Assembly: GCA_945925985.1 (NCBI GenBank)
Contig: CAMELV010000031.1
Location: 1-47,855 of the forward strand
Direction of reading: 5' to 3'
Length of the DNA stretch: 47,855 nt
From: Comamonas sp. lk
GTDB taxonomy: Bacteria; Pseudomonadota; Gammaproteobacteria; Burkholderiales; Burkholderiaceae_C
The notes beneath the pieces were generated by a model. It did not search any database and was not told where the DNA came from. It saw only the letters and a list, made by a program, of their open reading frames with translations. The stretch's first letter is position 1, and the number at the start of each line of letters is the position of its first letter. The translations under genes and the position numbers were made by a program. This document shows positions 33,099 to 41,798 of the stretch, piece after piece.

Positions 33099-34805
33099 AT
33101 GAAACAAACCTCAAAGCTTTATTTCCCTACCGTCGGCTTAACTGCGGCCCTGCTGCTTGGGCTGGCGGGTTGCGGTGGTGGCTCGTCCAGCAGTCCCAGC
33201 AGCCCCAGCACCCCGACCATTATTGACGGTGCGGGTGTGTTCCCGGCCGGGCTCGCCGTGGCGTCACCCGTTGGCATGGAAGTGGGCACTGTCACGCTGG
33301 CCCAAGCGTCCCCAGCGGCCCGACTCCAGGCGCTTGCGCTGGCCCTGTTTCAAGGAGACCTGGCTACGGCCAAGCAGCTTGCTAGCCGCTTGATTCCCGT
33401 CGGCGACGCTCAGGCCGCAGCCAGCCGATCACCCCGTTACATGAAATCGGCCAATGCGGTCAACGCCTTGCTGACCGGAGCCACCGCACCGCGTGCCGGG
33501 GTGGGCTTCAATGCGGACAGGTTTCTCAAGACCCCGATCAACGCAGGTTGTTATGGGCCAACGGTGCTGTACCAGGGGCACCCGGACTGGGTTGCGGGGA
33601 ATCCGCCGAAGGACGGAACCCTGCCCAGCGGTGATGTGGGCATCTGGACAGCCGTTGACACCGCGACCGATTGGGTCTGTGCCGCCGCACAACTCGACGC
33701 CCGCATGGACGGCGTGGCCTTGCGCAGCAACACCAGCTTGATGACGCTGGCCAGCCTGATCAACGTGGCCAACACCGCTGGCAAAAGCTTGCCGGCGGTG
33801 GGGGCTACCGTTGACCTGAAAGCCGAGATGAACGTTGCCTTCAGCCCCGACGTTACCTTCACCACAGCCACCATCTCTCAACCGGTGGCCGGTTCCTACA
33901 GCTATTCGGTCGCCTTCAGCTTCACCCACAGCTCGGGCACCCGCAATGCAGAGATCCGCCTGAGCCACGCGCCTGGCGCCAGTAAGAGCGAGTACAGCGG
34001 CCTGCTCACCTATGCGGTGACTCGGGGCGGTTCTGACCTGCAAAATTGCAACGGAAAAGCCGTAGGCACGGTTGATGTCGGCACCCTGAAATACACACGC
34101 ACTGCCCGTACCGCAATGACCTTGGTGCACCGTGAAGGCAACTACTGCGGCGCTGGCACCGCAACTCCGCTGGCCACCACTTATGCCAATTTTTCTGCTG
34201 ATGGCCAATTGGACCCGGCAGGCAAATGGATTGCCACAAAGGGTTGGGCCAACAACTTCAACCGCTTTGGCGCCGTGTATGACCCGACTACGCTTAAAGG
34301 CAACTACACTTTTGGCTGGCAGGCGGGGTACGAAGACAGCAACTCGCGGGTGTTCAATATCGGTCTGAATTACAACGCGACGACCGAGGCGCGAGACGGC
34401 GAGGCCTATTTTGGCTATGGTGACGATATTGCCAGCAGCACTGGCACCATCAAGGGATTCATTTGCAATTGGGCCGGTCCTAGCAGCAGTCATACCCTGA
34501 AAGACTTCTTTCAGCGTCAGAACATCAGCTTCAATGACGCCACTGGCAAGTGGCGGCCGTCTCTTGAGGCAGCAAGTTCCTCCAACATCACCTACGCGCC
34601 CACCAATGCTTGCACCTCAGCAGGAGGCGCTTTTTACTACGACAAAAATGCTGGCAGCGTCACGCCGGCTTCATTGGCCGATGAGTTGGCTGCGCCCAAC
34701 CCGGCCGTCGCTGTCGATATGGCCGACCGTGTCTTTGGCACCACGACCTACGCCACCATCCCCCTGGCCATTGCAGGGCGCGGCGTTGTAGTACCCGCTT
34801 ACTGA
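33099..34805 (+). CDS. Large lipoprotein of unknown function
   Basis: The 568-residue protein has a lipoprotein signal peptide with the lipobox LAGC at C25, followed by GGGSSSSPSSPSTP, a flexible linker. The mature part starts with VFPAGLAVASPVGME and is rich in Ala, Thr, Ser and Gly. It contains paired cysteines and long beta-type stretches (YSYSVAFSFTHSSGTRNAEI, KGNYTFGWQAGYEDSNS). I do not recognise a domain. It is probably anchored in the outer membrane, perhaps surface-exposed. ATG 33099 fits the GGA at 33088-33090 better than ATG 33093. The tail overlaps the convergent LysR gene by seven bases. Confidence 0.75.
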   Translation: MKQTSKLYFPTVGLTAALLLGLAGCGGGSSSSPSSPSTPTIIDGAGVFPAGLAVASPVGMEVGTVTLAQASPAARLQALALALFQGDLATAKQLASRLIPVGDAQAAASRSPRYMKSANAVNALLTGATAPRAGVGFNADRFLKTPINAGCYGPTVLYQGHPDWVAGNPPKDGTLPSGDVGIWTAVDTATDWVCAAAQLDARMDGVALRSNTSLMTLASLINVANTAGKSLPAVGATVDLKAEMNVAFSPDVTFTTATISQPVAGSYSYSVAFSFTHSSGTRNAEIRLSHAPGASKSEYSGLLTYAVTRGGSDLQNCNGKAVGTVDVGTLKYTRTARTAMTLVHREGNYCGAGTATPLATTYANFSADGQLDPAGKWIATKGWANNFNRFGAVYDPTTLKGNYTFGWQAGYEDSNSRVFNIGLNYNATTEARDGEAYFGYGDDIASSTGTIKGFICNWAGPSSSHTLKDFFQRQNISFNDATGKWRPSLEAASSSNITYAPTNACTSAGGAFYYDKNAGSVTPASLADELAAPNPAVAVDMADRVFGTTTYATIPLAIAGRGVVVPAY

Positions 34806-35698
34806 GCCCGGCTAACCCCCAGCAACCAGGCCTTGAACAACGCCACCACGGCGCTGTGGGCGGCGTCTTGCACACCGCGTTCTCGGGGCTCGACAAACCA
34901 GTAGCCCTGCGGGCCGGTGAGCTCGTGTTCGTCGAGCCGGCGCAGGCGGTTGTCGCGCAGGTCGCGCTCCACCATCGGTGCATCGACCACCGCCACCCCA
35001 GCGCCCGACACGGCGGCGTTGATGGCCTGGTCCATGGTGGAAAACGCGATGCCGGGGCGGGCGTCCACTTGGCGCATCCCTTTGGAGGCCAGCCAGTTTT
35101 CCCAGACCGGCAAACGCTTGGCGCCGGCCAAGATGTGCAGCAAGGTGGCTTTGTTCGGGCTTGGGGGGCGGCCGTCTGACCACAATTCCGGGCTAGCCAC
35201 CGCGATGTGCTGCTCCTGGCGGAGCAGCCAGCAGTCACACGAGGCCCAGGGCTCGGCCAGGTACATCACCAAACAATCATATTGCCGGGCCTCGCGCAGG
35301 CTGGCCACGGCGTTGGTGGTGATCGATAGGTCGATGTCAGGGTGCCGGCTGTGAAAGCCGCGCAGGCGCGGCGCAAGCCAGCGCGAGGCAAAGGTTTCTG
35401 GCACATTGACTGAAATGCGTTGGCGCGCGCCCAGGTTCTGGATCTGGTCAACCGCATTGGCCAGGTTGCCAAAGGCTTGCTCGATGCTTTTGGCCAGCAC
35501 GCTGCCAGCGGGTGTCAATACTAGGCCATGGGAGTGGCGAATGAACACTGGCTTACCCAGCCAGTCTTCCAACTGTTTGATCTGGCGGCTGACCGCGCCC
35601 TGTGTCACATGCAGTAGTTCGCCTGCTTTGGTAAAGCTGGCGGTGCGGGCGGCAGCCTCAAAGGCGCGCAGGGCATTGAGGGGGGGAAGGCGTCTCAT
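34799..35698 (-). CDS. LysR-type regulator, GcvA-like
   Basis: The 299-residue protein has the N-terminal winged helix-turn-helix of LysR regulators, starting RRLPPLNALRAFEAAART with the recognition helix in VTQGAVSRQIKQLE, and a GcvA-type effector domain (ISVNVPETFASRWLAPRL, GAGVAVVDAPMVERDL). The RLPPLNALRAFEAAAR start is typical of GcvA-like proteins, whose targets are diverse. ATG 35698 starts exactly at this motif. The ssb promoter region lies in the 91-base gap upstream. The target genes cannot be read here. Confidence 0.88.
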   Translation of the reverse strand: MRRLPPLNALRAFEAAARTASFTKAGELLHVTQGAVSRQIKQLEDWLGKPVFIRHSHGLVLTPAGSVLAKSIEQAFGNLANAVDQIQNLGARQRISVNVPETFASRWLAPRLRGFHSRHPDIDLSITTNAVASLREARQYDCLVMYLAEPWASCDCWLLRQEQHIAVASPELWSDGRPPSPNKATLLHILAGAKRLPVWENWLASKGMRQVDARPGIAFSTMDQAINAAVSGAGVAVVDAPMVERDLRDNRLRRLDEHELTGPQGYWFVEPRERGVQDAAHSAVVALFKAWLLGVSRAQ

Positions 35699-35789
35699 GG
35701 AGCGAGACTCTACCGCGAGTTTGCTCCTCAGATCTGGCGCGAGCCACCCCAAAGGCTGGATAATTACCCAAAATCTGGAGGAACCCACC

Positions 35790-36296
35790 ATGGCATCGGT
35801 CAACAAAGTCATTCTCGTCGGCAACTGCGGCCGTGATCCCGAAATTCGTTACCTGCCTTCGGGCCAGGCGGTAGCCAACGTCAGCGTGGCCACCTCTTCG
35901 CGTCGCAAAGACAAGAATTCTGGCGAAACCATTGAGGACACCCAGTGGCACCGCGTGACCTTCTACGACCGCCTGGCCGAAATCGCCGGTGAATACGTCA
36001 AGAAGGGCCAGCCGATCTACGTCGAAGGTCGCTTGAAGTACGGCAAGTACACCGACCAGGCCGGCATCGAGAAAAACACGGTCGACATCATCGCCACTGA
36101 AATGCAGTTGCTGGGCAAGCGTGAGGGCATGGGCGGCCCCGGTGGGGAAGAAGGCGGTGGCGGTGGCGGTGGCGGAGGGGGCTACTCGCGCCCGGCGCCA
36201 GCGTCTCGTCCTGCCCCGCCAGCGCAGCGTCCGGCGCCAGCCGCCGCCCGGCCTGCCAGCGGGTTTGATGACATGGATGACGATATTCCGTTTTAG
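35790..36296 (+). CDS. ssb: Single-stranded DNA-binding protein
   Basis: The 168-residue protein has the OB fold (ASVNKVILVGNCGRDPEIRY, WHRVTFYDRLAEIAGEYVKKG), a Gly- and Pro-rich flexible linker with a run of ten or more glycines, and the conserved acidic tip DDDIPF that recruits repair and replication enzymes. GGAGGAA (35777-35783) is a strong ribosome-binding site before ATG 35790. A -10 box GATAAT at 35759-35764 is plausible. SSB coats and protects single-stranded DNA. Confidence 0.96.
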   Translation: MASVNKVILVGNCGRDPEIRYLPSGQAVANVSVATSSRRKDKNSGETIEDTQWHRVTFYDRLAEIAGEYVKKGQPIYVEGRLKYGKYTDQAGIEKNTVDIIATEMQLLGKREGMGGPGGEEGGGGGGGGGGYSRPAPASRPAPPAQRPAPAAARPASGFDDMDDDIPF

Positions 36297-36549
36297 ATCG
36301 GACCAGCGTCCTGAAAAAGCTGCGCTGCTCCAAGTTCAGGCCGCCATCCCCGTCGAGGTTCGCAACAACCTCAAGGTGGATGCTGGGGACCGAGTTGAGT
36401 TTGTCTTGATCGCTCCTGGCCGTTACGAGTTTGTGGCGGCGACAAGTGATGTGACTGCCCTCAAGGGCATGTTCGGTCAGGCCAAGAAGCGCGTGTCCAT
36501 CGAATCCATGAATGCCGCCATCGCAAAGCGCGGGGCTGGCGCGCGATGA
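36268..36549 (+). CDS. Orphan AbrB/SpoVT-type antitoxin, probably degraded
   Basis: A frame from ATG 36268 overlaps the ssb end in another phase and encodes 93 residues. From residue about 26 it matches PrlF/AbrB-type antitoxins: IPVEVRNNLKVDAGDRVEFVL, then VTALKGMFGQAKKRVSIESMNAAIAKRG. The usual TSKGQ entry strand before IPVEVR is replaced by LLQVQAA. In the DNA this looks like two or three lost bases that cancel in frame. An ATG at 36546 overlaps the stop, but the frame behind it has no PIN domain and ends after 17 codons. The toxin partner appears lost. Confidence 0.6.
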   Translation: MTWMTIFRFRSDQRPEKAALLQVQAAIPVEVRNNLKVDAGDRVEFVLIAPGRYEFVAATSDVTALKGMFGQAKKRVSIESMNAAIAKRGAGAR

Positions 36550-36704
36550 CGTTTGATGTCAAAGCTTCGAAGTACGCCGGGATGACGCTTATGGCCTAAC
36601 GGACGGCTCGATATTGACCTTGTGCTACAGCTGAGACCCTTCAGGGCGCATATAGCCCTCGCCAAACTCCTGTTGACCCCGCCTTCAAGGCTGTCCCTAG
36701 GCAG

Positions 36705-37829
36705 TCAGGCCGTTGTCGCCGAGACCACCCCACCCCCTAAGCACACCTCGCCGTCGTACAGCACGGCCGACTGGCCCGGCGTCACCGCCCACTGCGCAGC
36801 GCTGAAATCCAGCGCAAAGCTGTTGACGCTGGGCGCCAGCAGGGTGCAGGGGGCGTCCGCCTGCCGGTAGCGGCTCTTGGCCGCCAGGGCGCCAGCGGGC
36901 GGTGCTTGGCCGGCGATCCAGCTGGCGTCTTGCGCCTGCAACTGGTGAGACTGCAGCCAGGGGTGCTCATGGCCTTGCACCACCCACAGGGTGTTGTTGG
37001 CCATGTCCTTGCGCGCCACAAACCAGGGGGCGTGTTCACCGCCGCCGCGTTGCGCCCCTTTGGCCTTGAGCCCGCCAATGCCCAGGCCCTGACGCTGGCC
37101 CAGGGTGTAAAAGCTCAAGCCCACGTGCTGGCCAACGGTGCGCCCGCGCTCGTCCTTGATGGCCCCGGGCTCTTTGGCGATGTAGCGGTTCAAAAAATCA
37201 CGAAACGGCCGCTCGCCAATGAAGCAAATGCCGGTTGAGTCTTTTTTTCGGGCGTTGGGTAGCCCAATTTCGCTGGCCAGGCGCCGCACCTCGGTCTTGT
37301 GCAGTTCCCCAATCGGGAACAGGGTTTTGGCCAGTTGCGCTTGGTTCAGTCGGTGCAAAAAATAGCTTTGGTCTTTGGCTGGGTCCAGGCCTTTGAGCAG
37401 TTCAAAACGGGCGGTGGCGTCATTGTGGCGAACGCGGGCGTAATGGCCGGTGGCAATGTGGTCTGCCCCCAGGCGCAGCGCGTGGTCCAGAAAAGACTTG
37501 AACTTGATCTCGGCATTGCACAGGATGTCGGGGTTGGGCGTGCGCCCGGCCTGGTACTCGCGCAGGAACTCGGCAAACACCCGGTCTTTGTACTCAGCGG
37601 CGAAATTGACGTGCTCAATCTCGATGCCGACCACATCAGCCACGGCAGCGGCGTCCACAAAGTCGATGTTGGAAGAGCAGTAGGCGCTGTCGTCGTCGTC
37701 CTCCCAGTTCTTCATGAAGATGCCAAGTACCTCATGCCCCTGCTGTTTGAGCAGCCAGGCGGTGACTGCCGAGTCCACCCCACCACTCAAGCCCACCACC
37801 ACCCGTCGTCTCGCCAGTTGCTTGTTCAT
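36705..37829 (-). CDS. mnmA: tRNA-specific 2-thiouridylase MnmA
   Basis: The 374-residue enzyme adds sulfur to the wobble uridine of tRNA-Lys, -Glu and -Gln. It has the PP-loop SGGVDSAV (15-22), the catalytic C104 in [12 protein letters not shown] and C202 in STGICFIG, and the conserved GHYAR segment. The family start [15 protein letters not shown] supports ATG 37829. The 79-base gap to a divergent EamA gene holds its promoter. It is convergent with the orphan antitoxin region. Confidence 0.95.
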   Translation of the reverse strand: MNKQLARRRVVVGLSGGVDSAVTAWLLKQQGHEVLGIFMKNWEDDDDSAYCSSNIDFVDAAAVADVVGIEIEHVNFAAEYKDRVFAEFLREYQAGRTPNPDILCNAEIKFKSFLDHALRLGADHIATGHYARVRHNDATARFELLKGLDPAKDQSYFLHRLNQAQLAKTLFPIGELHKTEVRRLASEIGLPNARKKDSTGICFIGERPFRDFLNRYIAKEPGAIKDERGRTVGQHVGLSFYTLGQRQGLGIGGLKAKGAQRGGGEHAPWFVARKDMANNTLWVVQGHEHPWLQSHQLQAQDASWIAGQAPPAGALAAKSRYRQADAPCTLLAPSVNSFALDFSAAQWAVTPGQSAVLYDGEVCLGGGVVSATTA

Positions 37830-37907
37830 AAGCTCAGCATTATCTCTGGCTGGTGCAGAATGGTGCGCCATGGCGCGAGCCACCGCTGTGGCGTAACCGG
37901 ACCCCTT

Positions 37908-38789
37908 ATGACACCCAAAGACATCGTACGCGCCGGCCTGGTACCGGTTTGCTGGGGCCTTGGCTACACCATGGCCAAGCCGGCGATCGACCATTTTCCG
38001 CCGATGTTCATGGTCGGCCTGACTTATCTGGCTAACTTCCTGGTGATCAACGCCCTCTGGCCATCGCGGCAACTCACGCCGCACTGGCACGTGATGCTGA
38101 TCACCAGTTGCGTGGTCACCATCCAAGCGGGGCTGGGGTTTTACGGCTACCGGCATGTGTCGGCCAGCCTGGCTATTTTGGTGGTCCAGGTGCAGGTGCC
38201 GATTGCCGTTTTGTTTGGCTGGTGGCTCCTGAAGGAAGAGCTCAGCCTGGCGCGCGCCATTGGCATCGCGGTGGCGTTTGCCGGCGTGGCCATGGTGGTG
38301 GGGCTGCCCAAGCAGCCGCCACCCTGGCTGCCCGTGACCATGCTGATCATCGGGGCCGGGGTCTGGGGCTTTGGCCAAGTGCTGGTGAAAAAACTCAGCC
38401 GTGATGCCGGGCTGCCGCTGCTGCGGGCCATTTCCCTGCATGCGGTGCCTCAGTGCCTGCTGGCCAGCCTGCTGCTGGAGGGCGGCCAGTGGCAGGCCAT
38501 GCAAACCGCCAATGCTTTGCAATGGGCCGGGTTCCTGACCTTCAGCGTGGTGGGCTTTTTTTGTGGCTATGTGCTGTGGTACTCAGTGCTGTCCCGCAAT
38601 CGCATTGACGAGGTCACGCCCTTCGTCTTGCTGATGCCGGTGGTCGGCGTATTTGCCGCTGTGCTGGTGCTGGGCGAAGCGCTGACCGCGCCCAACCTGA
38701 TCGGGGGCGCCATCGTCATGCTGGGGGTGGCGATTGTCTCGGGCTTACGGTTGCCCGTCCGGCTATGGCCCAAGCGGGTGCAGCGCTGA
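37908..38789 (+). CDS. EamA-family (DMT) metabolite transporter
   Basis: The 293-residue protein has ten predicted helices in two EamA repeats. It begins [20 protein letters not shown] and holds [20 protein letters not shown], typical of the middle helix pair. The second half contains [14 protein letters not shown] and [17 protein letters not shown] 37908 is preferred over longer frames. It is the third EamA gene of the window, and none of the three is close to the others in sequence as read. The next open frame begins at the base after the stop (TGA-ATG). Substrate unknown. Confidence 0.85.
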   Translation: MTPKDIVRAGLVPVCWGLGYTMAKPAIDHFPPMFMVGLTYLANFLVINALWPSRQLTPHWHVMLITSCVVTIQAGLGFYGYRHVSASLAILVVQVQVPIAVLFGWWLLKEELSLARAIGIAVAFAGVAMVVGLPKQPPPWLPVTMLIIGAGVWGFGQVLVKKLSRDAGLPLLRAISLHAVPQCLLASLLLEGGQWQAMQTANALQWAGFLTFSVVGFFCGYVLWYSVLSRNRIDEVTPFVLLMPVVGVFAAVLVLGEALTAPNLIGGAIVMLGVAIVSGLRLPVRLWPKRVQR

Positions 38790-38894
38790 ATGGGCAGCCC
38801 GGAGGACTTGCTGGCCCTGCAGCAGCAGGCTGCAACGCTCAACATCCATACCGTGGCCGCCTCCAAACGCCAGGTCAAGACCTTGGACAAAGAA

Positions 38895-39161
38895 ATGGTG
38901 CAATTTCAGACCGACTTGTTGCAATCAGTGCGGCAAATGAAGGCAGGAAAGGCTGCCCGTACCTCCGTGGTGACACTGACGCCCGCCGCTGCGGCGCGGA
39001 CAAAGGTAGGCGTGTCCCAAGCTGACTTTGCCCAATTACTGGGGGTGTCCGTACGTACTTTGCAGGACTGGGAGCAGGGCAGACGGGAGCCGTCAGGGGC
39101 GGCCAAAGCCTTACTGAGGATTGCAGCGCATTCACCAGAAGTGGTCAGGCTTTGCGCTTAA
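38895..39161 (+). CDS. Orphan XRE/HigA-type antitoxin
   Basis: The 88-residue protein from ATG 38895 matches NadS/HigA-type antitoxins: FQTDLLQSVRQMKAGKAAR, then a helix-turn-helix (VSQADFAQLLGVSVRTLQDW) and EQGRREPSGAAKALLRIA. The frame extends upstream to an ATG at 38790, directly after the EamA stop, adding 35 residues that resemble neither toxin nor antitoxin. No toxin gene of the RelE/HigB type lies next to it, so it is an orphan or a regulator. The HTH is intact. Confidence 0.75.
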   Translation: MVQFQTDLLQSVRQMKAGKAARTSVVTLTPAAAARTKVGVSQADFAQLLGVSVRTLQDWEQGRREPSGAAKALLRIAAHSPEVVRLCA

Positions 39162-39216
39162 CCGATGTCTTGACCATCTGGGCCGGGGGCAACGCGCAGT
39201 TGCTGGCCATCTGCCT

Positions 39217-39441
39217 TCAAGGCTGAGCATCCGCTGCGTCCAGGCGGTCTAGCACGGCCAGTGCCGTTGGCACATCGCCCGTAGCCGCCATGGCGCGGAA
39301 GTGGTTCTCGGTGTCCCAGGCGGACAGCGCATGGGCGCTGAGCTGTTCCACCAGCTTGTTCATACTCAGGCCCCGACTTTGTGCCAGCGACTTGAGCCGC
39401 TGCGCCGTATCGTCAGGTAACCGTATGGTTAAGGTGCTCAT
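39217..39441 (-). CDS. Ribbon-helix-helix (CopG-like) antitoxin of the PIN toxin
   Basis: The 74-residue protein begins STLTIRLPDDTAQRLKSLAQ, a ribbon-helix-helix DNA-binding unit, followed by GLSMNKLVEQLSAHALS, and an acidic tail. It should neutralise the PIN-domain protein encoded just upstream. ATG 39441 overlaps the toxin stop by four bases, so translation is coupled. An ATG at 39447 is also in frame. The order is toxin first. Both genes should be repressed through the palindrome at 39860-39879. Confidence 0.82.
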   Translation of the reverse strand: MSTLTIRLPDDTAQRLKSLAQSRGLSMNKLVEQLSAHALSAWDTENHFRAMAATGDVPTALAVLDRLDAADAQP

Positions 39442-39857
39442 TGCCATTCCTCCAGACATTGCGCGGGTGTCAGCACCCGCAGATTTCCCAAGCGTAACGC
39501 ACCGCCGCGCAGATCCCGCAAATTGTGGGTCACGATGGCCACCGCCCCGCCAGCCAGCGCTAGTTCGATCAAATGGTTGTCCCCCTCGTCGGGCAAGTTA
39601 GGCCGCCAACCGTAGTAAACCGTGACCCAGCGCGCTTGTCGTGCCAGTGCTGCTAGAACCTCGTGTCGCTCGTCTGCCGTGGTGGCATCGCCCCAGACTG
39701 GCCGGCCTAGCAGGTCCTGGTATTCCATCCAAAGCGCATTGCCAAATAAGGGCTGCAATCTGCCACCCAAAGCCCGACGCAGAACCGCCCGCGACGCGCC
39801 GCCACCGGAGCGCAGGCCGGCGACGAGCACATTGGTATCGATGACAGCCGGGATCAA
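39438..39857 (-). CDS. PIN-domain (COG1569-type) putative toxin
   Basis: The 139-residue protein has the PIN acidic residues D7 in VIDTNVLVAGL, E45 in WMEYQDLL, D90 and D93 in LPDEGDNHLIELA, and the THNLRD stretch in the last strands. It belongs to the PIN_3/COG1569 group of probable RNases. Its gene comes before its antitoxin, unlike classic vapBC, and the two overlap by four bases. The ATG lies 2 bases from a perfect 20-bp palindrome. No key residue is missing. Confidence 0.85.
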   Translation of the reverse strand: MIPAVIDTNVLVAGLRSGGGASRAVLRRALGGRLQPLFGNALWMEYQDLLGRPVWGDATTADERHEVLAALARQARWVTVYYGWRPNLPDEGDNHLIELALAGGAVAIVTHNLRDLRGGALRLGNLRVLTPAQCLEEWQ

Positions 39858-39859
39858 GA

Positions 39860-39879
39860 TGACAGCATATATGCTGTCA
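39860..39879. promoter_or_regulatory. Perfect 20-bp palindromic operator of the PIN/RHH operon
   Basis: TGACAGCATATATGCTGTCA is exactly self-complementary and lies 2 bases upstream of the toxin ATG. CATATATG forms an A/T-rich centre that could hold a -10 box. It is a likely binding site for the ribbon-helix-helix antitoxin and would block transcription. Confidence 0.7.
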
Positions 39880-40097
39880 AGTGGATTGGCAAGTGCTGTG
39901 ATTCGCTACTTATGGCCGGCGATCGGCCCGAGGTCAACTCCACGGCGGTGGGCTAAAGCGGCCTTGACTTGCCCTTTGGGGCGATTGGCAACGACGGGCC
40001 TGCCGACCACAATAACTGAAAGCGAGACAGTGGCCAGAGCTCTGGCTACCTTGCCTGCTGTCCCAATAGTAATTTAGGCATCTCCCCGGTCAAAACA
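39880..40097. other. Gene-free interval before the small protein gene
   Basis: No gene with a credible start was found. On the minus strand a frame without start codon reads about 55 residues (including VIVVGRPVVANRPKGQVKAA and RRGVDLGPIAGHK), which may be a remnant of something lost. I could not name it. Confidence 0.4.
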
Positions 40098-40316
40098 ATG
40101 AGCGCCGCTGAACCACCGATCGACAAGCCCACCGCCATGCCCCTCGGCGTGCCTGTTGTCATCACCCTGCCCGCAGGTGCCCGGGTCGGCGTCACGGTCA
40201 GCAACCTGATCTTCCTGCCCAATGGGCGCAGTCGAACGCTGAGCACCATCGTGACTCAAGACGATATCTACCAAGGCCGAATCAGCCGAATGATGCCTGA
40301 CCTTGACGCTGAATAA
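40098..40316 (+). CDS. Small hypothetical protein upstream of the first kinase module
   Basis: The 72-residue frame begins MSAAEPPIDKPTAMPLGVPV and has high GC at third positions, as a real gene here would. It contains TLPAGARVGVTVSNLIFLPN, a likely beta strand region, and no signal peptide or transmembrane helix. It stops 62 bases before the histidine kinase start and might be co-transcribed. No function can be assigned, and a chance frame is not excluded. Confidence 0.4.
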   Translation: MSAAEPPIDKPTAMPLGVPVVITLPAGARVGVTVSNLIFLPNGRSRTLSTIVTQDDIYQGRISRMMPDLDAE

Positions 40317-40338
40317 AGGGCTTGCTTGTAAGGGATTC

Positions 40339-40353
40339 GGCATGAAATATGCC
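40339..40353 (+). promoter_or_regulatory. Short dyad before the first histidine kinase gene
   Basis: GGCAT and ATGCC flank GAAAT, 25 bases upstream of ATG 40379. It may be an operator or a hairpin in the leader. Confidence 0.3.
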
Positions 40354-40378
40354 ATAAGGTCTGAGAGAATCGCACACC

Positions 40379-41794
40379 ATGGATACCCCAACCCTGTTCC
40401 TGGTGACCAGCATCATGCTGATCATCCTGCCCATCGCTTTGTGGGGCGCCGTAGGGCCGAAGAAGCGCCTGCGGGCTCATTTTCAGTACTGGTGTTGGGG
40501 CGGGGTGGTACTTGGCCTGGGCACTGGCCTGGTCGGGCTGCGGAACGTCGCGCCCGCCCCGGTCACGATATCGTTGGCGAATACCCTCGTCTGCTATGGT
40601 TTACTGATCAGATGGCAGTCGCTGCGCGAGATCCTCAACCAGCCGCGCATCTCCTGGTTGACACTGCTCGGACTGGCGTCGGCTAGCTTTCTGGCGGTTG
40701 AATGGGCGCGCTCAACAGACGTCATTGCTTGGCCGCTGATCGCTTATCCAATTCTGCTGGTCATGGACGTTATCGCGATCTGGTCCAGCGCCCGGATCGC
40801 CCGAACGCATCGCAGCGTAGCGGCTCGCTGGATGATCCTGGGTTACCTGTTTCCCGGGGTAGTGGTGCTCATTCAACTGGGGATTTTTCTGACTGATCAG
40901 GCGCTACCGAGCGCGCCCTACCCGGCGCTGCTGGCTCCCGTCATCGGACTGACGATGGTCTTTTTGGCGGTCATCAGCAATTTCGCCTTCTTGGGCATCC
41001 TGATGGAGCGCTCGGCCAACCTGGAAGCGAAAAACATCAAGCGTGCCGAACGCGAGGCGGTGCTGCGCGAGTTCGCAGCCCGATTGTCCCGGCTCGACCG
41101 CCTGCGCAGCCTGGGCGCCTTGACCGGCGCGCTCGCACATGAACTGACGCAACCGCTGACGGCGATCTTGTCGAACGCCGAGTTGGCCGAGGCCAGCCTC
41201 AAAAAAGGCGGCTTCAGCACCGAGCAGCATGCCGAGCTGGTGCAGGGCATCTTGGGGAGTGCCAGACGGGGCAGGGCGATTGTCCAGCGAATCCGGCAAC
41301 GGCTGCAGCCCGTGGATCCCGTGTTGGGTCAGGTCGAATTGACCTGGATCACCGCTGACGTGATCGACCTGATGGCACCGGTGATTCAGGCCCATCAGGT
41401 CGAGTTGGTCCAACGGATGCCGGACACACGGTTGTTCGTGTCCGGGGACTCGATTGAGCTTTCGCAGGTGTTGGTCATTGTGCTGACCAATGCCATCGAG
41501 GCTTGCCAGACGGCGGCATCGCGGCGGATCGAGATCACGCTGCAGGCCAATGGGGGGCGTGCCTCATGGTCGGTTCGCGACCAAGGCCGCGGGTTCTCAA
41601 ACGATGTACTGACCAGCGGCAGCGAGGCGCTTTTCACCACCAAGCCCGGTGGCCTGGGGCTGGGCCTGGACATCGTAACAACGATCGTCCGCCAACATCA
41701 CGGCGCATTGACCCTGGCCAATGCCTCAGAAGGAGGCGCGATCGTGGTGATAGACCTGCCGCAGGCCTTGCCTGCCAACCCTTCCGGCGCCTGA
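40379..41794 (+). CDS. Membrane sensor histidine kinase (module 1)
   Basis: The 471-residue protein has an N-terminal membrane domain of about seven helices (first ones TLFLVTSIMLIILPIALW and VVLGLGTGLVGL), a short coiled linker, and a FixL-type kinase core. The phosphoacceptor is H254 in GALAHELTQPLTAIL. The ATP site has LTNAIEAC (N box), VRDQGRGF (G1), ALFTTK (F box) and GGLGLGL (G2). The response regulator gene follows after four bases. The membrane domain has no recognised ligand motif. It is a paralogue of the kinase at 44256-45755 by layout. Confidence 0.9.
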   Translation: MDTPTLFLVTSIMLIILPIALWGAVGPKKRLRAHFQYWCWGGVVLGLGTGLVGLRNVAPAPVTISLANTLVCYGLLIRWQSLREILNQPRISWLTLLGLASASFLAVEWARSTDVIAWPLIAYPILLVMDVIAIWSSARIARTHRSVAARWMILGYLFPGVVVLIQLGIFLTDQALPSAPYPALLAPVIGLTMVFLAVISNFAFLGILMERSANLEAKNIKRAEREAVLREFAARLSRLDRLRSLGALTGALAHELTQPLTAILSNAELAEASLKKGGFSTEQHAELVQGILGSARRGRAIVQRIRQRLQPVDPVLGQVELTWITADVIDLMAPVIQAHQVELVQRMPDTRLFVSGDSIELSQVLVIVLTNAIEACQTAASRRIEITLQANGGRASWSVRDQGRGFSNDVLTSGSEALFTTKPGGLGLGLDIVTTIVRQHHGALTLANASEGGAIVVIDLPQALPANPSGA

Positions 41795-41798
41795 ACAG

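Noticed and set aside
32111..33226. A 371-codon plus-strand frame opposite the start of uvrA
   Set aside because: UvrA motifs on the minus strand account for the region. The frame's composition is that of an antisense shadow.
35699..35789. A LexA-type SOS box before ssb, or before uvrA (32918-33098)
   Set aside because: No CTGT-8-ACAG match or close variant was found in either upstream region.
40046..40249. Minus-strand 67-codon frame opposite the small gene at 40098
   Set aside because: No domain and weak start context. The plus-strand frame has the better third-position GC pattern.
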